This document shows positions 1 to 8,267 of a stretch of DNA of 33,100 bases, one piece after another. Below the pieces are notes generated by a model that ran no database searches, was not told the DNA's origin, and saw nothing but the letters and a program-made list of their open reading frames with translations. This DNA comes from an uncultured Aeromonadaceae bacterium (GTDB lineage: Bacteria; Pseudomonadota; Gammaproteobacteria; Enterobacterales; Aeromonadaceae), in the NCBI GenBank assembly GCA_945957385.1, contig CAMFKP010000043.1, positions 1 through 33,100 on the forward strand, read 5' to 3'. How positions within the stretch are numbered: position 1 is the first letter of the stretch; every line of letters begins with the position of its first letter. The position numbers were made by a program, and so were the translations under genes.

Positions 1-3000
1 CGGAAGAGGGCAGCATAGTGGTTACGACCAGCTGATCTTCACGGAGTTGTAGATCGCTGATTACCCGTTCGCCGACCGGCGTCGTCAACGAAGGCGACAT
101 CAGGTTCAGGTACCAGCCGCGTTTTTCGTTGTAATTGACCTCATTGTTGGAGATGACGCGCACCGACAAGCCAGCGTTGCTGGTCGCCGTGCTCTCCGTC
201 ACTATGGTCTGCTGGATCAGCTGGCTCTTGGTAATCACGGCCGGATCGGCCTCCAGCTTGTCCCAGACGCCATACAAGGTTTGCAGCTGGGTCGAGGTGC
301 GGTCGCCATCGCGGAAGTAGCTGCCGGTGCCGAACAGTACCATTACGCCGCCATTGGGATGGGTTATGACCATGGGGCGGGCGGTAATCGGCTGCCGGTT
401 GCTACTGCTGCAGGTGGCATCTACGCAGGCGGTAAATATCTTGCTGACGGTCCAGCCATTACTTTGGCTGGAGCGCAGATCGAAGCGCCACAGGTTGCCC
501 AGCAGATCGCCGGCATACACTAGATCGGTAATCCGATCGCCGTTCAGATCCACTGGTATCGGGGTACTCAGGCCGTTCATAGTGCCGTTGCTGCTGCTTT
601 CATCCCCTGCCAACTCTTTGAGTTTATTGCCATTTTGCAGGTTAAGTACCAGCAGCTTAGCGGCACGGGCATCTTCGTAACCGTTCGGAACGATGGCGAC
701 CCAGTCGCTGCTAGCCAGTTGGCCCATGGTCGGCTGCGGTATCGTATAGCCCATGTCACTGCCGGTATATTCCCACATTGCGTTGCTGGCACTGAAACTG
801 TCCGGCGCCGTGATATCCAGCGCGAACACCGTCTTGCCACCCGCACCTGTACTGCCGAGCAGTATGGTTTTCCAGTTGCTGCCGAATTGGGCATCCCCGA
901 CTTTCGGGCTGCCGTCCACCAGATAGATATGATTACGCGCGTAGGCGGCATCCGTCAGTTTGTTCAGTTTGAGGACTGTTTCGGCCGGAATATACGCAAA
1001 ACGTTCGACCCCATCGGACTCGCGAAAACCGTGCAGCATGCCGTCGTTGGCACCGACATACAGCATCGGCGTACGGCTGGCCTTGCTACTGGTAAAGGCG
1101 GCATCACCCACTCCGTAGTCTTGATTGCTGACCAGCACCGGACTGGAGTTGATGATATCGCCCAGCAGGGTGCTGCGCGTGCGGAACAGGCCATTGGTCC
1201 GGTTCAGCTCCTTGCTCTGATCTCCGCGCACCCAGTCCAGCCGGTTAGAGCCTTGGCTGTCGGTGGTGCCTGCGGCATCCTTGTTCAGCGCCGCCTGTTG
1301 GCTGGTATCTAAATTGCTCCAAGTGAAGGAGACGGCGTTGCCACCGGTGGTCTTTCTCGTATAGATGGCACGGGATACGGCTGCCGGGATATTGCTTGAC
1401 GCTCGCCACAGTGCATTACCTATGCTGCCATCGGTACCCAGCGCAAAGGCCGTCAACTCACCACTCCAGTCTCCTGAGTTGAAGCTGGCTTGATACATGC
1501 GGCTGGTGTTGCTCAGGCGGGCTGTGTTGCTGACTGTGGCACTGGAGGCACCGCTGCGCGCCTGGACCTGGGCAAAGGCATCGGTCAGGGCGTCGATAAA
1601 CAGGCTGGGATCGGAGGCACTGTAGAAGCCCCCCCGACTGTTGACGGCCGCATGCCAAAGATCATCGACGCGCTGATTATCTTCTCGATCCGTCGGATCC
1701 GGCCAACTGCTGGTTCCGGCGGTGATTGCCGCCAGCGTCGTGCTTTGCAAGGCCGGGGTAGATGAGGGGAGTGAGCCGCTCAGACCAAAGCTGACGGTAA
1801 AGTTGACCATGTGTTGCCAGAACGCAGGGTCATCCGATGTGGGGGCAATTTTGTTTTTGACATTAGGCTGCAGATCCCGCTTCCAGTAATACATGGCAAC
1901 GTCAGCCAACGTATCCGCGTAATTATCTTTATACGGTTTAACCGGCGTATATTGATAGGTAGAGTTATCTCTGTCATTGGTTATGGATGAACCATTGGTG
2001 TTGTCATTATTTTCTCTTGCGGCAGCAGTATTTGCCCAGCCGGCCGTAGGGTTTCGTGAATTATTTACGTTCCAGTAGCCGTCTGTCATCAATATATGGT
2101 AACTCTGGCGGCAAGTTTTAAATTGACTGCTGTCACTGTCCGTCGCAGGATTATCTGCCCAGGGGCTGCCAGTGCCGCTGCGTTCATAATATTTCCCAAC
2201 ATCATCCATCGCTCGTCTTAGCGGGGTATAGCCGCCAAGTGGAATGGCATAAAGCCAGTTATAGAAATTGCTTTTTATGGTTGAATTAAAAGGCCGTACA
2301 CCGGCTTCAATGGTGTCCGTGGCTATGCCGTCTATCGTCATCTGATCATGATGCAGACTGCCGTACCCGACCCGTACCGAGGCATCCAGCTGGGCGAAAG
2401 CCAGACCAATGCCGGTTTGTGCGGCTTTGGCGCGCGTGCTGTAATATTCATTCCAGTTGGCAAAATTCTGTTTTTCCTGAGCGTAACTACACTGTCGGGT
2501 CCCATTACTCTGGGCTGTACAATCAGTTCGTTTACTGCCGCGAGAATAAGTCGCCGTATTAGGGGTGATGTTTATTTGATTGCCACTGCCATCAATATAG
2601 AAACAGAGGTAATTTTGGGGGTCGATAGACCACATTTGCCCTCTGGCATTATAGTCAATATATCCATATTGGGCATAGTTGGATATTTGTGTGCTGTCCA
2701 GTGTGTCGGCGTTCGATAATGTTGGACAATCTCTACTTGTCGAATTGCCAAGGCTGTTGCCACTACTATCGACTCTGGGGAGATATCTTACCTCTGGGTT
2801 GTAATAGAGTTTATTTACACTCGGCTTAAATGCCGTACTATTTGTTGGCGCCGAGTCTGAGTCAGTTAGATAATACCACTCCATTGAGCCGGAATTATCA
2901 AAAGTAAATACCAGATTTGGCGCAATGGCATTATCACTCTGTAAATAGAGCGGTTTGCTGGCCAGGGTATCAGCGAGAACGTTCTGGCCACATAACAAGG

Positions 3001-3052
3001 CGATACACGTCGTCAGGGCGACCAGATAATGTGGAGCGGGCATCGGTTTCAT
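1..3052 (-). CDS. pilY1: PilY1-type pilus tip adhesin/assembly factor (3' end cut by window edge)
   Basis: An open frame runs leftward from ATG at 3052 to the window edge, 1017 codons with no stop. It begins with a Sec signal peptide (hydrophobic stretch, cut near ...NVLA/DT). A von Willebrand-type metal site, DNSGSM, lies at residues 52-57. The C-terminal part has PilY1 beta-propeller character (phrases such as YVGANDGMLHGF and MGYTIPQPTMGQL), with a calcium-loop motif DLNGDRITD at residues 835-843, the type that controls pilus extension/retraction in Pseudomonas PilY1. PilY1 sits at the pilus tip with the minor pilins, promoting assembly and adhesion. It is last of the visible genes in the leftward fimT-pilV-pilW-pilX-pilY1 operon, 26 bases after pilX. 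The part upstream of about 1780 (N-terminal half) is visibly AT-richer than the C-terminal half. Family call is firm; ligand is unknown. Confidence 0.93.
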   Translation of the reverse strand, partial: MKPMPAPHYLVALTTCIALLCGQNVLADTLASKPLYLQSDNAIAPNLVFTFDNSGSMEWYYLTDSDSAPTNSTAFKPSVNKLYYNPEVRYLPRVDSSGNSLGNSTSRDCPTLSNADTLDSTQISNYAQYGYIDYNARGQMWSIDPQNYLCFYIDGSGNQINITPNTATYSRGSKRTDCTAQSNGTRQCSYAQEKQNFANWNEYYSTRAKAAQTGIGLAFAQLDASVRVGYGSLHHDQMTIDGIATDTIEAGVRPFNSTIKSNFYNWLYAIPLGGYTPLRRAMDDVGKYYERSGTGSPWADNPATDSDSSQFKTCRQSYHILMTDGYWNVNNSRNPTAGWANTAAARENNDNTNGSSITNDRDNSTYQYTPVKPYKDNYADTLADVAMYYWKRDLQPNVKNKIAPTSDDPAFWQHMVNFTVSFGLSGSLPSSTPALQSTTLAAITAGTSSWPDPTDREDNQRVDDLWHAAVNSRGGFYSASDPSLFIDALTDAFAQVQARSGASSATVSNTARLSNTSRMYQASFNSGDWSGELTAFALGTDGSIGNALWRASSNIPAAVSRAIYTRKTTGGNAVSFTWSNLDTSQQAALNKDAAGTTDSQGSNRLDWVRGDQSKELNRTNGLFRTRSTLLGDIINSSPVLVSNQDYGVGDAAFTSSKASRTPMLYVGANDGMLHGFRESDGVERFAYIPAETVLKLNKLTDAAYARNHIYLVDGSPKVGDAQFGSNWKTILLGSTGAGGKTVFALDITAPDSFSASNAMWEYTGSDMGYTIPQPTMGQLASSDWVAIVPNGYEDARAAKLLVLNLQNGNKLKELAGDESSSNGTMNGLSTPIPVDLNGDRITDLVYAGDLLGNLWRFDLRSSQSNGWTVSKIFTACVDATCSSSNRQPITARPMVITHPNGGVMVLFGTGSYFRDGDRTSTQLQTLYGVWDKLEADPAVITKSQLIQQTIVTESTATSNAGLSVRVISNNEVNYNEKRGWYLNLMSPSLTTPVGERVISDLQLREDQLVVTTMLPSS

Positions 3053-3078
3053 AGTGGTAGTCCTTATTCCGTTATCGG

Positions 3079-3588
3079 CTAGCGCCGGAACGTGGATTGC
3101 AATACGGCACGGCTGGTTCCGGTCTGGCCGACAGAGCTGGCGGTGACCCGATAGATGATGGTGGTTTCCAACGGCGTATCGGCTTCCAGGCTCTTGCCCT
3201 TGTTGATGATCTCGGGCCAGCGTTCAATATAGAAACGCGGTGTTTCGGCAATGCCGCTGATGGTGGACGCGGTGCGCCAGACGGTGCCGCTGGCGCGCCA
3301 GTCGGTTGCGGTGGCGCCGCTGGCCATCTTGTCGTAGAGCCCATTGCTGCCATCGGTGGCAAACGTCAGGCCGGCCCCAGAGGCGGCGAGCAGATCTTCG
3401 CCATCGCGCAGTGTTGCTTCGGCAGCCAGGAACGCATGTTCACTATCACGACTGTTACCGGCCATCTTTTCTTGCAGTGCGCTGCCTTGCATGGCGGCAA
3501 GCCCGGTCAGCGTTAACAGCAGCAGCATGATGAGACAAATAACCAGAACCATGCCGCCTTGTTTTATGTGTGATGTTGTGGTTTGCAT
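3079..3588 (-). CDS. pilX: PilX-type minor pilin
   Basis: A 169-residue prepilin-like protein. The leader ends KQGG, followed by a hydrophobic helix (about residues 13-35) and the PilX family hallmark QEKMAGN at 39-45, then AFLAAEATLRDGE. The mature N-terminus (MVLVI) lacks the usual Glu at position 5, as is typical of this family. The C-terminus keeps the usual short arginine-ended tail after TSRAVLQSTF. Minor pilins of this type form the initiation complex in the inner membrane with PilV, PilW and FimT/FimU and carry PilY1 to the tip. ATG at 3588 has AGGA about 6 bases upstream. It lies 8 bases after pilW and 26 before pilY1, so it is in the same operon. Confidence 0.93.
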   Translation of the reverse strand: MQTTTSHIKQGGMVLVICLIMLLLLTLTGLAAMQGSALQEKMAGNSRDSEHAFLAAEATLRDGEDLLAASGAGLTFATDGSNGLYDKMASGATATDWRASGTVWRTASTISGIAETPRFYIERWPEIINKGKSLEADTPLETTIIYRVTASSVGQTGTSRAVLQSTFRR

Positions 3589-3596
3589 AGGCTTTC

Positions 3597-4643
3597 CTAG
3601 TTCAGTCGGTTGCGCAGCACGGCGGTGACAGTGGTCGGCAGATACCAGCGGGTGTCTGCCGCGCTGCTGGTGCTGCCATTAAAGGTGATGTTCTGGCGCG
3701 TGTTGACCACTCCGGTCTCCGACGAGCCGAGCAACAACTCCATCTTGATGGTGAGCACTTGAGTCCACATTGAGACGTTGCCGGCGGTGACATAACGATC
3801 GGTCTGGCGATCGGCATTGGTGTCGATGCCATACAGGATTTGCAGGTTATAGACGCCATCTTGCATCACGGTCGCAGCGCCGCCATTGAGCTTGCTGTAT
3901 AGCGCCGGCCGTCCGGTGGCGGCGTTGGTTGCCAGATAATAGGTCTGGCTGCCATAACGCATGATTTCGGCGTTGGTGCCGTAGATATTCAGCTTGTTGT
4001 TCGGATCCCAGCTGCTGATGCTATTGCCCGGCGTGACTGAGTTGACGCCACTGTGAACTATGTTGGCCTTGCCACCAGAGAGCGTGATATTGGTGACCTG
4101 GAAGATATGGCCTTTGTTGCAGTCGGTGACGATGGCGATGTCGCCGATGGCCAGCACATTGTTTGCTTCCTCGACGGCAAACAGCTGAGCGGCATTGTTG
4201 TTGGCGACGATGCTCAGCGGCTGCGAGTCGGGCCTCTGTATCATCAGCAGATCGGTGCCAACCAGTGGGGCCGGATCGCCGGTCAGGTGGGTTGCCAGCT
4301 CGCTAGGTAGGGTCGCACCCAGATTATCGTAGCCCCGTAGCCCGGCATTGAAGTCATAGGTCAGGGTTGACGCATTGTTCAGGGTGTTGACCAGCGAGAT
4401 ATCCTGCTTGCTCAGACAGCCTCGGTATCCGGCCATGCGCAATTGCCGCGGCAGTTCACTCTGCAGATAACGCGTGGCCTCCTGCACCTGGGCGACGGCC
4501 TCGCCAGTTTGATAGGTGCGGTTGTTGGCGACAAACACTTGTAGTACCGCGACGGTCAGCAACAGTCCCAATACGATGGCGATCATTATTTCAACTAAAC
4601 CGAAACCGCGGTTTGGTTGTGCTCCCGACATGAGGCGTGTCAT
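3597..4643 (-). CDS. pilW: PilW-type minor pilin
   Basis: A 348-residue type IV minor pilin. The leader is 13 residues long and ends in Gly; the mature end starts FGLVE with Glu5, followed by one hydrophobic helix. The PilW signature follows: VFVANNRTYQ, then RYLQSELPRQLRMAGYRGC. The long C-terminal body ends with a membrane-distal domain containing YNLQILYGIDTNADRQTDRY, typical of PilW in clusters with PilX and PilY1. It is a structural member of the priming complex for pilus assembly. The start is two bases after the pilV stop, which indicates translational coupling; a second in-frame ATG four codons in is possible. Confidence 0.94.
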   Translation of the reverse strand: MTRLMSGAQPNRGFGLVEIMIAIVLGLLLTVAVLQVFVANNRTYQTGEAVAQVQEATRYLQSELPRQLRMAGYRGCLSKQDISLVNTLNNASTLTYDFNAGLRGYDNLGATLPSELATHLTGDPAPLVGTDLLMIQRPDSQPLSIVANNNAAQLFAVEEANNVLAIGDIAIVTDCNKGHIFQVTNITLSGGKANIVHSGVNSVTPGNSISSWDPNNKLNIYGTNAEIMRYGSQTYYLATNAATGRPALYSKLNGGAATVMQDGVYNLQILYGIDTNADRQTDRYVTAGNVSMWTQVLTIKMELLLGSSETGVVNTRQNITFNGSTSSAADTRWYLPTTVTAVLRNRLN

Positions 4644-4645
4644 GG

Positions 4646-5077
4646 CTATAGCTCCGTCCGGTAAATGAACTGCTGGCTGGACGAGGCGTTCTTCAGACGC
4701 GATTCATTCCATTGGATTGTCACGGTAAATGCGGCTCCCGAGTGGCTGATGCTGCCCTTGCCATCAGGTAGCGTGGCCAGGCGCCGCTTCCAGTTTTGCA
4801 AATCCACGGCATAGGCGGCGGTGCCTGTCGGGGCGGCGGCTGTCAGGGCGACGTCGTAGCTGCCGGCGCGAGCCTGGCTCTGATTGGCGCGCATCAGATC
4901 GGTGATTTCGTTGGCCAGCTCGGTGGCCAGACTGCGGGTCATGGCGGTCTGGTTGCTTTTGAGCGAGGTGGTTTGCAGCGCCACCATTCCCAGCACGCCT
5001 AATGCCAGAATCACCAGGGCGATTAATACCTCTAGCAGAGTGGCTCCCCGTTGGCGATGAGCAAGATGCTGATTCAT
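4646..5077 (-). CDS. pilV: PilV-type minor pilin
   Basis: A 143-residue prepilin: leader ending RQRG, mature N-terminus ATLLEVLIALVIL with Glu5, then the PilV phrase GVLGMVALQTTSLKSNQTAM. The C-terminus (FTVTIQWNESRL) is the usual PilV beta strand. ATG at 5077 is preferred over more distant in-frame starts because AGGAGAGG lies just upstream and because a longer product would run through the fimT gene. The gene begins 13 bases after fimT and ends 2 bases before pilW. It is a core minor pilin of the initiation complex in the inner membrane. Confidence 0.93.
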   Translation of the reverse strand: MNQHLAHRQRGATLLEVLIALVILALGVLGMVALQTTSLKSNQTAMTRSLATELANEITDLMRANQSQARAGSYDVALTAAAPTGTAAYAVDLQNWKRRLATLPDGKGSISHSGAAFTVTIQWNESRLKNASSSQQFIYRTEL

Positions 5078-5090
5078 AGCCTCTCCTGGT

Positions 5091-5606
5091 TTAACTGCTG
5101 CAGCTGATGCGCTGCAGGCTGGCACGACCTGACAATTCAATATTGAGCTGGCGTTGTTCGTTATTCTCGCAACCGTTCGGTTTGAGTTTGATGGCGACCG
5201 CCGCGGTAGGGGAAACCAGATTGCCCTGTGCTGACAACAGCAGCCGTGCCGGGGCATTACTGATGCTGCTCTTGAGTGGATCAAAGCGTTTGAACAGGGT
5301 ATCGCCGGTGGCGCTGAAGGTGTTGTCGCCGTTATCGATGCGGATCTCCCAGCCAGAAGACCAGTCATTGCTGGTCAACGGGGCGATCCAGACGGCCGAT
5401 CCGCGCTTGACGGCTTCGCTGCGTGCCAGATGAATGCTGTTGAGCAGCAGGTTGGCCTCCGCTTTGACACCGCTGTCGCGTGCCAGGTTATTGAACGCCG
5501 GGACTCCGACCGTCGCTATGATTGCCAAAATGGCAATCGCCACCATCAGCTCCAGCAGCGTGAACCCATCCCCATGGGTTCTTGGTGTCGTAGATTGTGT
5601 TGCCAT
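5091..5606 (-). CDS. fimT: FimT/FimU (GspH-family) minor pilin, first gene of leftward operon
   Basis: A 171-residue prepilin: leader of 14 residues, cleavage site DG/FTLLEL with Glu5, one hydrophobic helix, then the GspH/FimT phrase SIHLARSEAVKRGSAVWI and a disulfide-prone C-terminus with Cys near PNGCENNE and RISCSS. FimU/FimT proteins link the tip minor-pilin complex to the major pilin shaft; some FimT proteins bind DNA during natural transformation, but nothing here decides between these roles. It is the first gene of the leftward fimT-pilV-pilW-pilX-pilY1 operon and begins at the edge of the shared control region. AGGA lies 9 bases upstream of the ATG. Confidence 0.9.
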   Translation of the reverse strand: MATQSTTPRTHGDGFTLLELMVAIAILAIIATVGVPAFNNLARDSGVKAEANLLLNSIHLARSEAVKRGSAVWIAPLTSNDWSSGWEIRIDNGDNTFSATGDTLFKRFDPLKSSISNAPARLLLSAQGNLVSPTAAVAIKLKPNGCENNEQRQLNIELSGRASLQRISCSS

Positions 5607-5704
5607 ATCCTTCGTCCTGAATTCTGCATTTTGCCCACGTATTGGCTCATTCGGGACGCTCGTACAGCGGGAGCGGCAGATATGGCATGGTGGGAGAGTT
5701 TCAA

Positions 5705-5742
5705 CGCTTTCAACCCAATTTTAGTCGTTGGCTAGCGCTTTC
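5705..5742. promoter_or_regulatory. Two CGCTTTC half-sites near fimT
   Basis: The heptamer CGCTTTC occurs at 5705-5711 and 5736-5742, 31 bases apart, and again inside the perfect palindrome at 5974-5987. Both lie 100-140 bases upstream of the leftward fimT start. They resemble half-sites of LacI/GalR-type operators; the regulator is not identified. Confidence 0.35.
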
Positions 5743-5947
5743 TCTGGCTGATACCGTTTTTTTATAGTTGATTTCCAATTGGGTCTTTTTGTCGGTGCCA
5801 AAAAAGTTTCGCTCGAACCTTATGGTGGAATTGCCGATAGATTGGCGCGGAAAAGTAGTGATGTAAATACGTGAAGCAGTTATTTATCTTAATGATAAAT
5901 AAGAAATTATTAAACAAATGCGGTTTTTGTGACGCAGGTATTGATCT

Positions 5948-5987
5948 GTAACGTTACCGTAGTTTGTTGGCATAGAAAGCGCTTTCT
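5948..5987. promoter_or_regulatory. Twin palindromes (GTAACGTTAC and AGAAAGCGCTTTCT)
   Basis: A perfect 10-base palindrome at 5948-5957 is followed 16 bases later by a perfect 14-base palindrome at 5974-5987. Both have a central CG with flanking A/T tracts, the layout of LacI/GalR-family operators. A related copy GTAACGTT is at 6301-6308, closer to the rightward operon. Function as operators is inference. Confidence 0.4.
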
Positions 5988-6132
5988 TGGCTGCGTCTGT
6001 ATCCAAGTGGGGTTAATCCCTGCTTGCAATGGGTGGGGGCGGCATGATCACTAAACTTCAGGTGATCGAGATGATGCTGCGACGTAATTCATAACAAAAC
6101 AGCACACAACGACCATATCCTGCCGTTAAACA

Positions 6133-6160
6133 GTAAAATTGATCTTTTACTCAATTTTAC
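6133..6160. repeat. Perfect 10-base inverted repeat
   Basis: GTAAAATTGA at 6133-6142 and its exact reverse complement TCAATTTTAC at 6151-6160, separated by 8 bases. An outer 8-base pair of arms (CACAACGA at 6105-6112, TCGTTGTG at 6168-6175) brackets it. There is no T-run, so it is not a standard terminator; an operator or a relic of a mobile element end are alternatives. Confidence 0.45.
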
Positions 6161-6429
6161 ACCTCACTCGTTGTGGTCATTGCCGCGATGGCCATAGATC
6201 CTGGCCTGAAGCTGGTCTCGACAGGCGGCCGACTCCTTTAAATCACAAGGACGGTTATCAGGGACAAATCGCTACCTGGCTCGCAAAATAGCCCCCGTTG
6301 GTAACGTTTCGTTTGGTCATAGCACGGCTTCGTGAGACTCTATTGAGTGTTGTATCTAGCTGAAATTGCAGCTGTCTGCAGACCAATTACGTGTCGGAAA
6401 ACGTAGCCGAGATGAAACAAGGAAGAGGT

Positions 6430-6810
6430 ATGGTGAAAGCAACCAGAGGATCCGGGTTTACCCTGATCGAGTTGATGATCGTCGTCGCTGTCGTGGCCAT
6501 TCTGGCGGCGGTGGCGGTGCCTGGCTATCAGAAGTATGTGCGCGATAGCCGGCGACAGCAGGCTCAACAAGGCTTGCTGACGCTCTCGCATCTGATGGAG
6601 CGCTCGTTTGCCCGCACCGGGGCGTATCCGCTCACGCTGCCCAGCGCCGATTTGCCTACCGCGTATTACAACTTTTCGCTCTCGGCCTCCTCTTCAGCCA
6701 CGGCCTACGAGGTGCAAGCGGCACCCACTGGCAGCCAGAGTGGCGAGAGCTGCGGCACCATGACGATCAACCAGGCCGGGGTACGGACACCGGCCTCTTG
6801 CTGGAGGTAA
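6430..6810 (+). CDS. PilE-like type IV minor pilin, first gene of rightward cluster
   Basis: A 126-residue pilin: nine-residue leader, cleavage SG/FTLIEL with Glu5, then the classic VPGYQKYVRDSRRQQAQQ. The C-terminus has two cysteines (ESCGTM and PASCW) forming the usual disulfide-bonded D-region. ATG at 6430 is chosen because AAGGA lies 6 bases upstream; in-frame ATGs at 6391 and 6412 would give an unusually long leader. The size and ending fit the PilE/ComP-like minor pilins that accompany FimT, PilV, PilW and PilX rather than a major subunit, though a major-pilin role is not excluded. The fimT start follows by 5 bases. Confidence 0.88.
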   Translation: MVKATRGSGFTLIELMIVVAVVAILAAVAVPGYQKYVRDSRRQQAQQGLLTLSHLMERSFARTGAYPLTLPSADLPTAYYNFSLSASSSATAYEVQAAPTGSQSGESCGTMTINQAGVRTPASCWR

Positions 6811-6815
6811 CAGGG

Positions 6816-7292
6816 ATGACGCAACACAGAACGATGGGCACGGCAGGCTTCACGCTGGTCGAGATGATGGTGACCGTGGCGGTCGGCATCATCCTGATCG
6901 CCATCGCGGTTCCGGCCTACAGTTCGCTGGTGAGTAACTCCCGGCTGGATACCACGACCCAGTCGATCTCGATGGCCTACCGCATGGCGCGCAGCGAAGC
7001 AGTGAAGAAAACCACGGCGATAGAGGTGCGGCCGGTGAACGCTGACTGGAATCAAGGCGTTGAGGTGTGGCAAGTCACGCCCTCGACCCTCATCTGGTCG
7101 GCCGGGGCGCCGGCACAGGGGGTGACGTTGAGTGTTAATGTGCCCTCCGCAGCTGCCAGTACCCAGATCCGGGTGACTGCCAATGGCTCGGTCAGCACGT
7201 CGCAGCAAATCACCGTCACCTCCAGCACGCTGAACCAGACGCGCACCCTGTGTGTCCGTCCCAGCGGTGCCCTCACGGATGGAGATTGCTGA
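6816..7292 (+). CDS. FimT (GspH-family) minor pilin, rightward cluster
   Basis: A 158-residue prepilin: leader ending GTAG, mature FTLVEMM with Glu5, one hydrophobic helix, then SISMAYRMARSEAVKKTTAIEVRP, the GspH/FimT signature. Two cysteines at the C-terminus (TLCVRP and GDC) fit the family disulfide. ATG at 6816 is favoured by GGAGG at 6803-6807; the sequence upstream encodes the end of the previous pilin. It is the second FimT paralogue in the window. It ends 3 bases before the PilV-like gene, so the genes are translationally coupled. Confidence 0.9.
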   Translation: MTQHRTMGTAGFTLVEMMVTVAVGIILIAIAVPAYSSLVSNSRLDTTTQSISMAYRMARSEAVKKTTAIEVRPVNADWNQGVEVWQVTPSTLIWSAGAPAQGVTLSVNVPSAAASTQIRVTANGSVSTSQQITVTSSTLNQTRTLCVRPSGALTDGDC

Positions 7293-7295
7293 GCC

Positions 7296-7700
7296 ATGAT
7301 GCCTCCATCCATTCGCACATCTGGTCGTTTATCCGGTTTTGCGCTGCTGGAGATCCTGATTGCGTTGATCGTCGCGGCGATTGCGCTACTTGGGCTGGGA
7401 ACCTTGCAGTTGAAGGCGTTGCAGTCTGCCTATAGCAGTCTGGAATACACGGTGGCGACGATTCATGCCAACAACCTGGTCGAGCGGGTATGGGGTGATC
7501 TGTGTAATAACCAGGCCAGCGCTGCCGTCTATACCGCGACGTTGACCAGCTGGCGCGCCAGCTTGCCTGCCAGCACCAGCGGCACAGTGCCCACCAGCTT
7601 TGCCAGCAGTGGCACCTATACCCTCAACTGGAGCGATAGCCGGTTGAGCGATAACAACACCCTGGCCCTGCAGGTGACTTACCCGGCCATCTGCCCATAA
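7296..7700 (+). CDS. PilV-type minor pilin, rightward cluster
   Basis: A 134-residue prepilin: 14-residue leader ending LSG, mature FALLEILIALIVAAIALLG with Glu5, then the PilV-like phrase TLQLKALQSAYSSLEYTVA and HANNLVERVW. The C-terminal strand TYTLNWSDSRL matches the corresponding strand of the leftward PilV in position, which supports paralogy. The start has a second ATG immediately after it, so the true start is uncertain by one codon. It probably joins FimT, PilW and the PilX-like protein in a second initiation complex. Confidence 0.88.
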   Translation: MMPPSIRTSGRLSGFALLEILIALIVAAIALLGLGTLQLKALQSAYSSLEYTVATIHANNLVERVWGDLCNNQASAAVYTATLTSWRASLPASTSGTVPTSFASSGTYTLNWSDSRLSDNNTLALQVTYPAICP

Positions 7701-7708
7701 CGGAAGCG

Positions 7709-8242
7709 ATGATGAATTCAGTGCGTAACCACAACGGTTTTAGTCTGATCGAGTTGATGATCGCCATGGTGCTCGGGCTGGTGATTGTGCTGGGAACAGC
7801 CTCATTTTACAGCACCCTCAAAGGCACCATCCTGACGGCGAACAAGCTGGAGATTGCCCAGGAGAACCTGCGCAGCGTCTATCAGCTCGTCGCCCGCAGT
7901 CTGCATCAGGCCGACAGTGTCAGCGCGACGCCGCAAAGTCTGACCGTCACCTATAACAACCTGCAAACCGGTGATGTGGTGCTCAGTTGCCTGGGCCATA
8001 GCCGCAGCAATGGCGATCAGGATGTCTTTACGTTGCAAAATAATAATGTGCTCTGCCGTGACGGGAACGGTGCGGCGCAGGTGATCGCCACCCATATTGC
8101 CAGCATGGCCGTTTCGACCCTTGGCAGCTATGGCGTGCAGCTGACCCTGACGCCGCAGGATGTACCAACCTCGCTCTCGAGCGGAATAACAATGCAATTT
8201 GCCCTTCGCCAAAAATATATCAAGGACAAGGTAACCCCTTGA
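7709..8242 (+). CDS. PilW-type minor pilin, short form, rightward cluster
   Basis: A 177-residue prepilin: ten-residue leader ending NHNG, mature FSLIELMIAMVLGLVIVLG with Glu5, then a PilW-like helix ANKLEIAQENLRSVYQLVARSLHQAD. It is about half the length of the leftward PilW and lacks most of the distal domain, retaining a compact beta body with a cysteine pair (LSCLG, VLCRDG). It lies 8 bases after the PilV-like gene and 25 before the large PilX-like gene. The shorter body may make room for the much larger PilX-like partner (inference). Confidence 0.87.
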   Translation: MMNSVRNHNGFSLIELMIAMVLGLVIVLGTASFYSTLKGTILTANKLEIAQENLRSVYQLVARSLHQADSVSATPQSLTVTYNNLQTGDVVLSCLGHSRSNGDQDVFTLQNNNVLCRDGNGAAQVIATHIASMAVSTLGSYGVQLTLTPQDVPTSLSSGITMQFALRQKYIKDKVTP

Positions 8243-8267
8243 ACGGGATTTAATTTAAGGAGCAGAC

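Larger units (their letters stand above)
5607..6429. promoter_or_regulatory. Gene-free control region between two divergent minor-pilin operons
   Basis: About 820 bases with no supported gene. It is AT-rich in the middle (roughly 5750-5940) and carries several dyads listed separately. Both flanking genes read outward, so promoters for the two pilin operons must lie here, but no convincing -35/-10 pair was found by eye for either. The size is large for this compact chromosome, so a small RNA, a degraded gene or extended regulator binding are all possible; none is shown by the sequence. Confidence 0.6.

Noticed and set aside
635..1312. A 225-codon plus-strand frame opposite pilY1
   Set aside because: The leftward frame is continuous and encodes recognisable PilY1 blades, so this one is a shadow.
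5078..5368. Extended pilV start upstream into fimT
   Set aside because: The extension has no pilin leader and overlaps fimT; the ATG at 5077 has a strong ribosome site and correct leader length.
5968..5983. Possible sigma-54 promoter TGGCAT...GCGCT
   Set aside because: It keeps GG and GC at the right spacing but misses the TT before GC and overlaps the palindrome; too weak to list as a feature.
6045..6095. Short 16-codon frame in the pilin control region, possible transposase remnant
   Set aside because: No ribosome site and no recognisable family; too short to support.
6101..6131. Possible integron attC site ending GTTAAAC
   Set aside because: The matching RYYYAAC core at the other end is absent and no integrase or cassette array is present.
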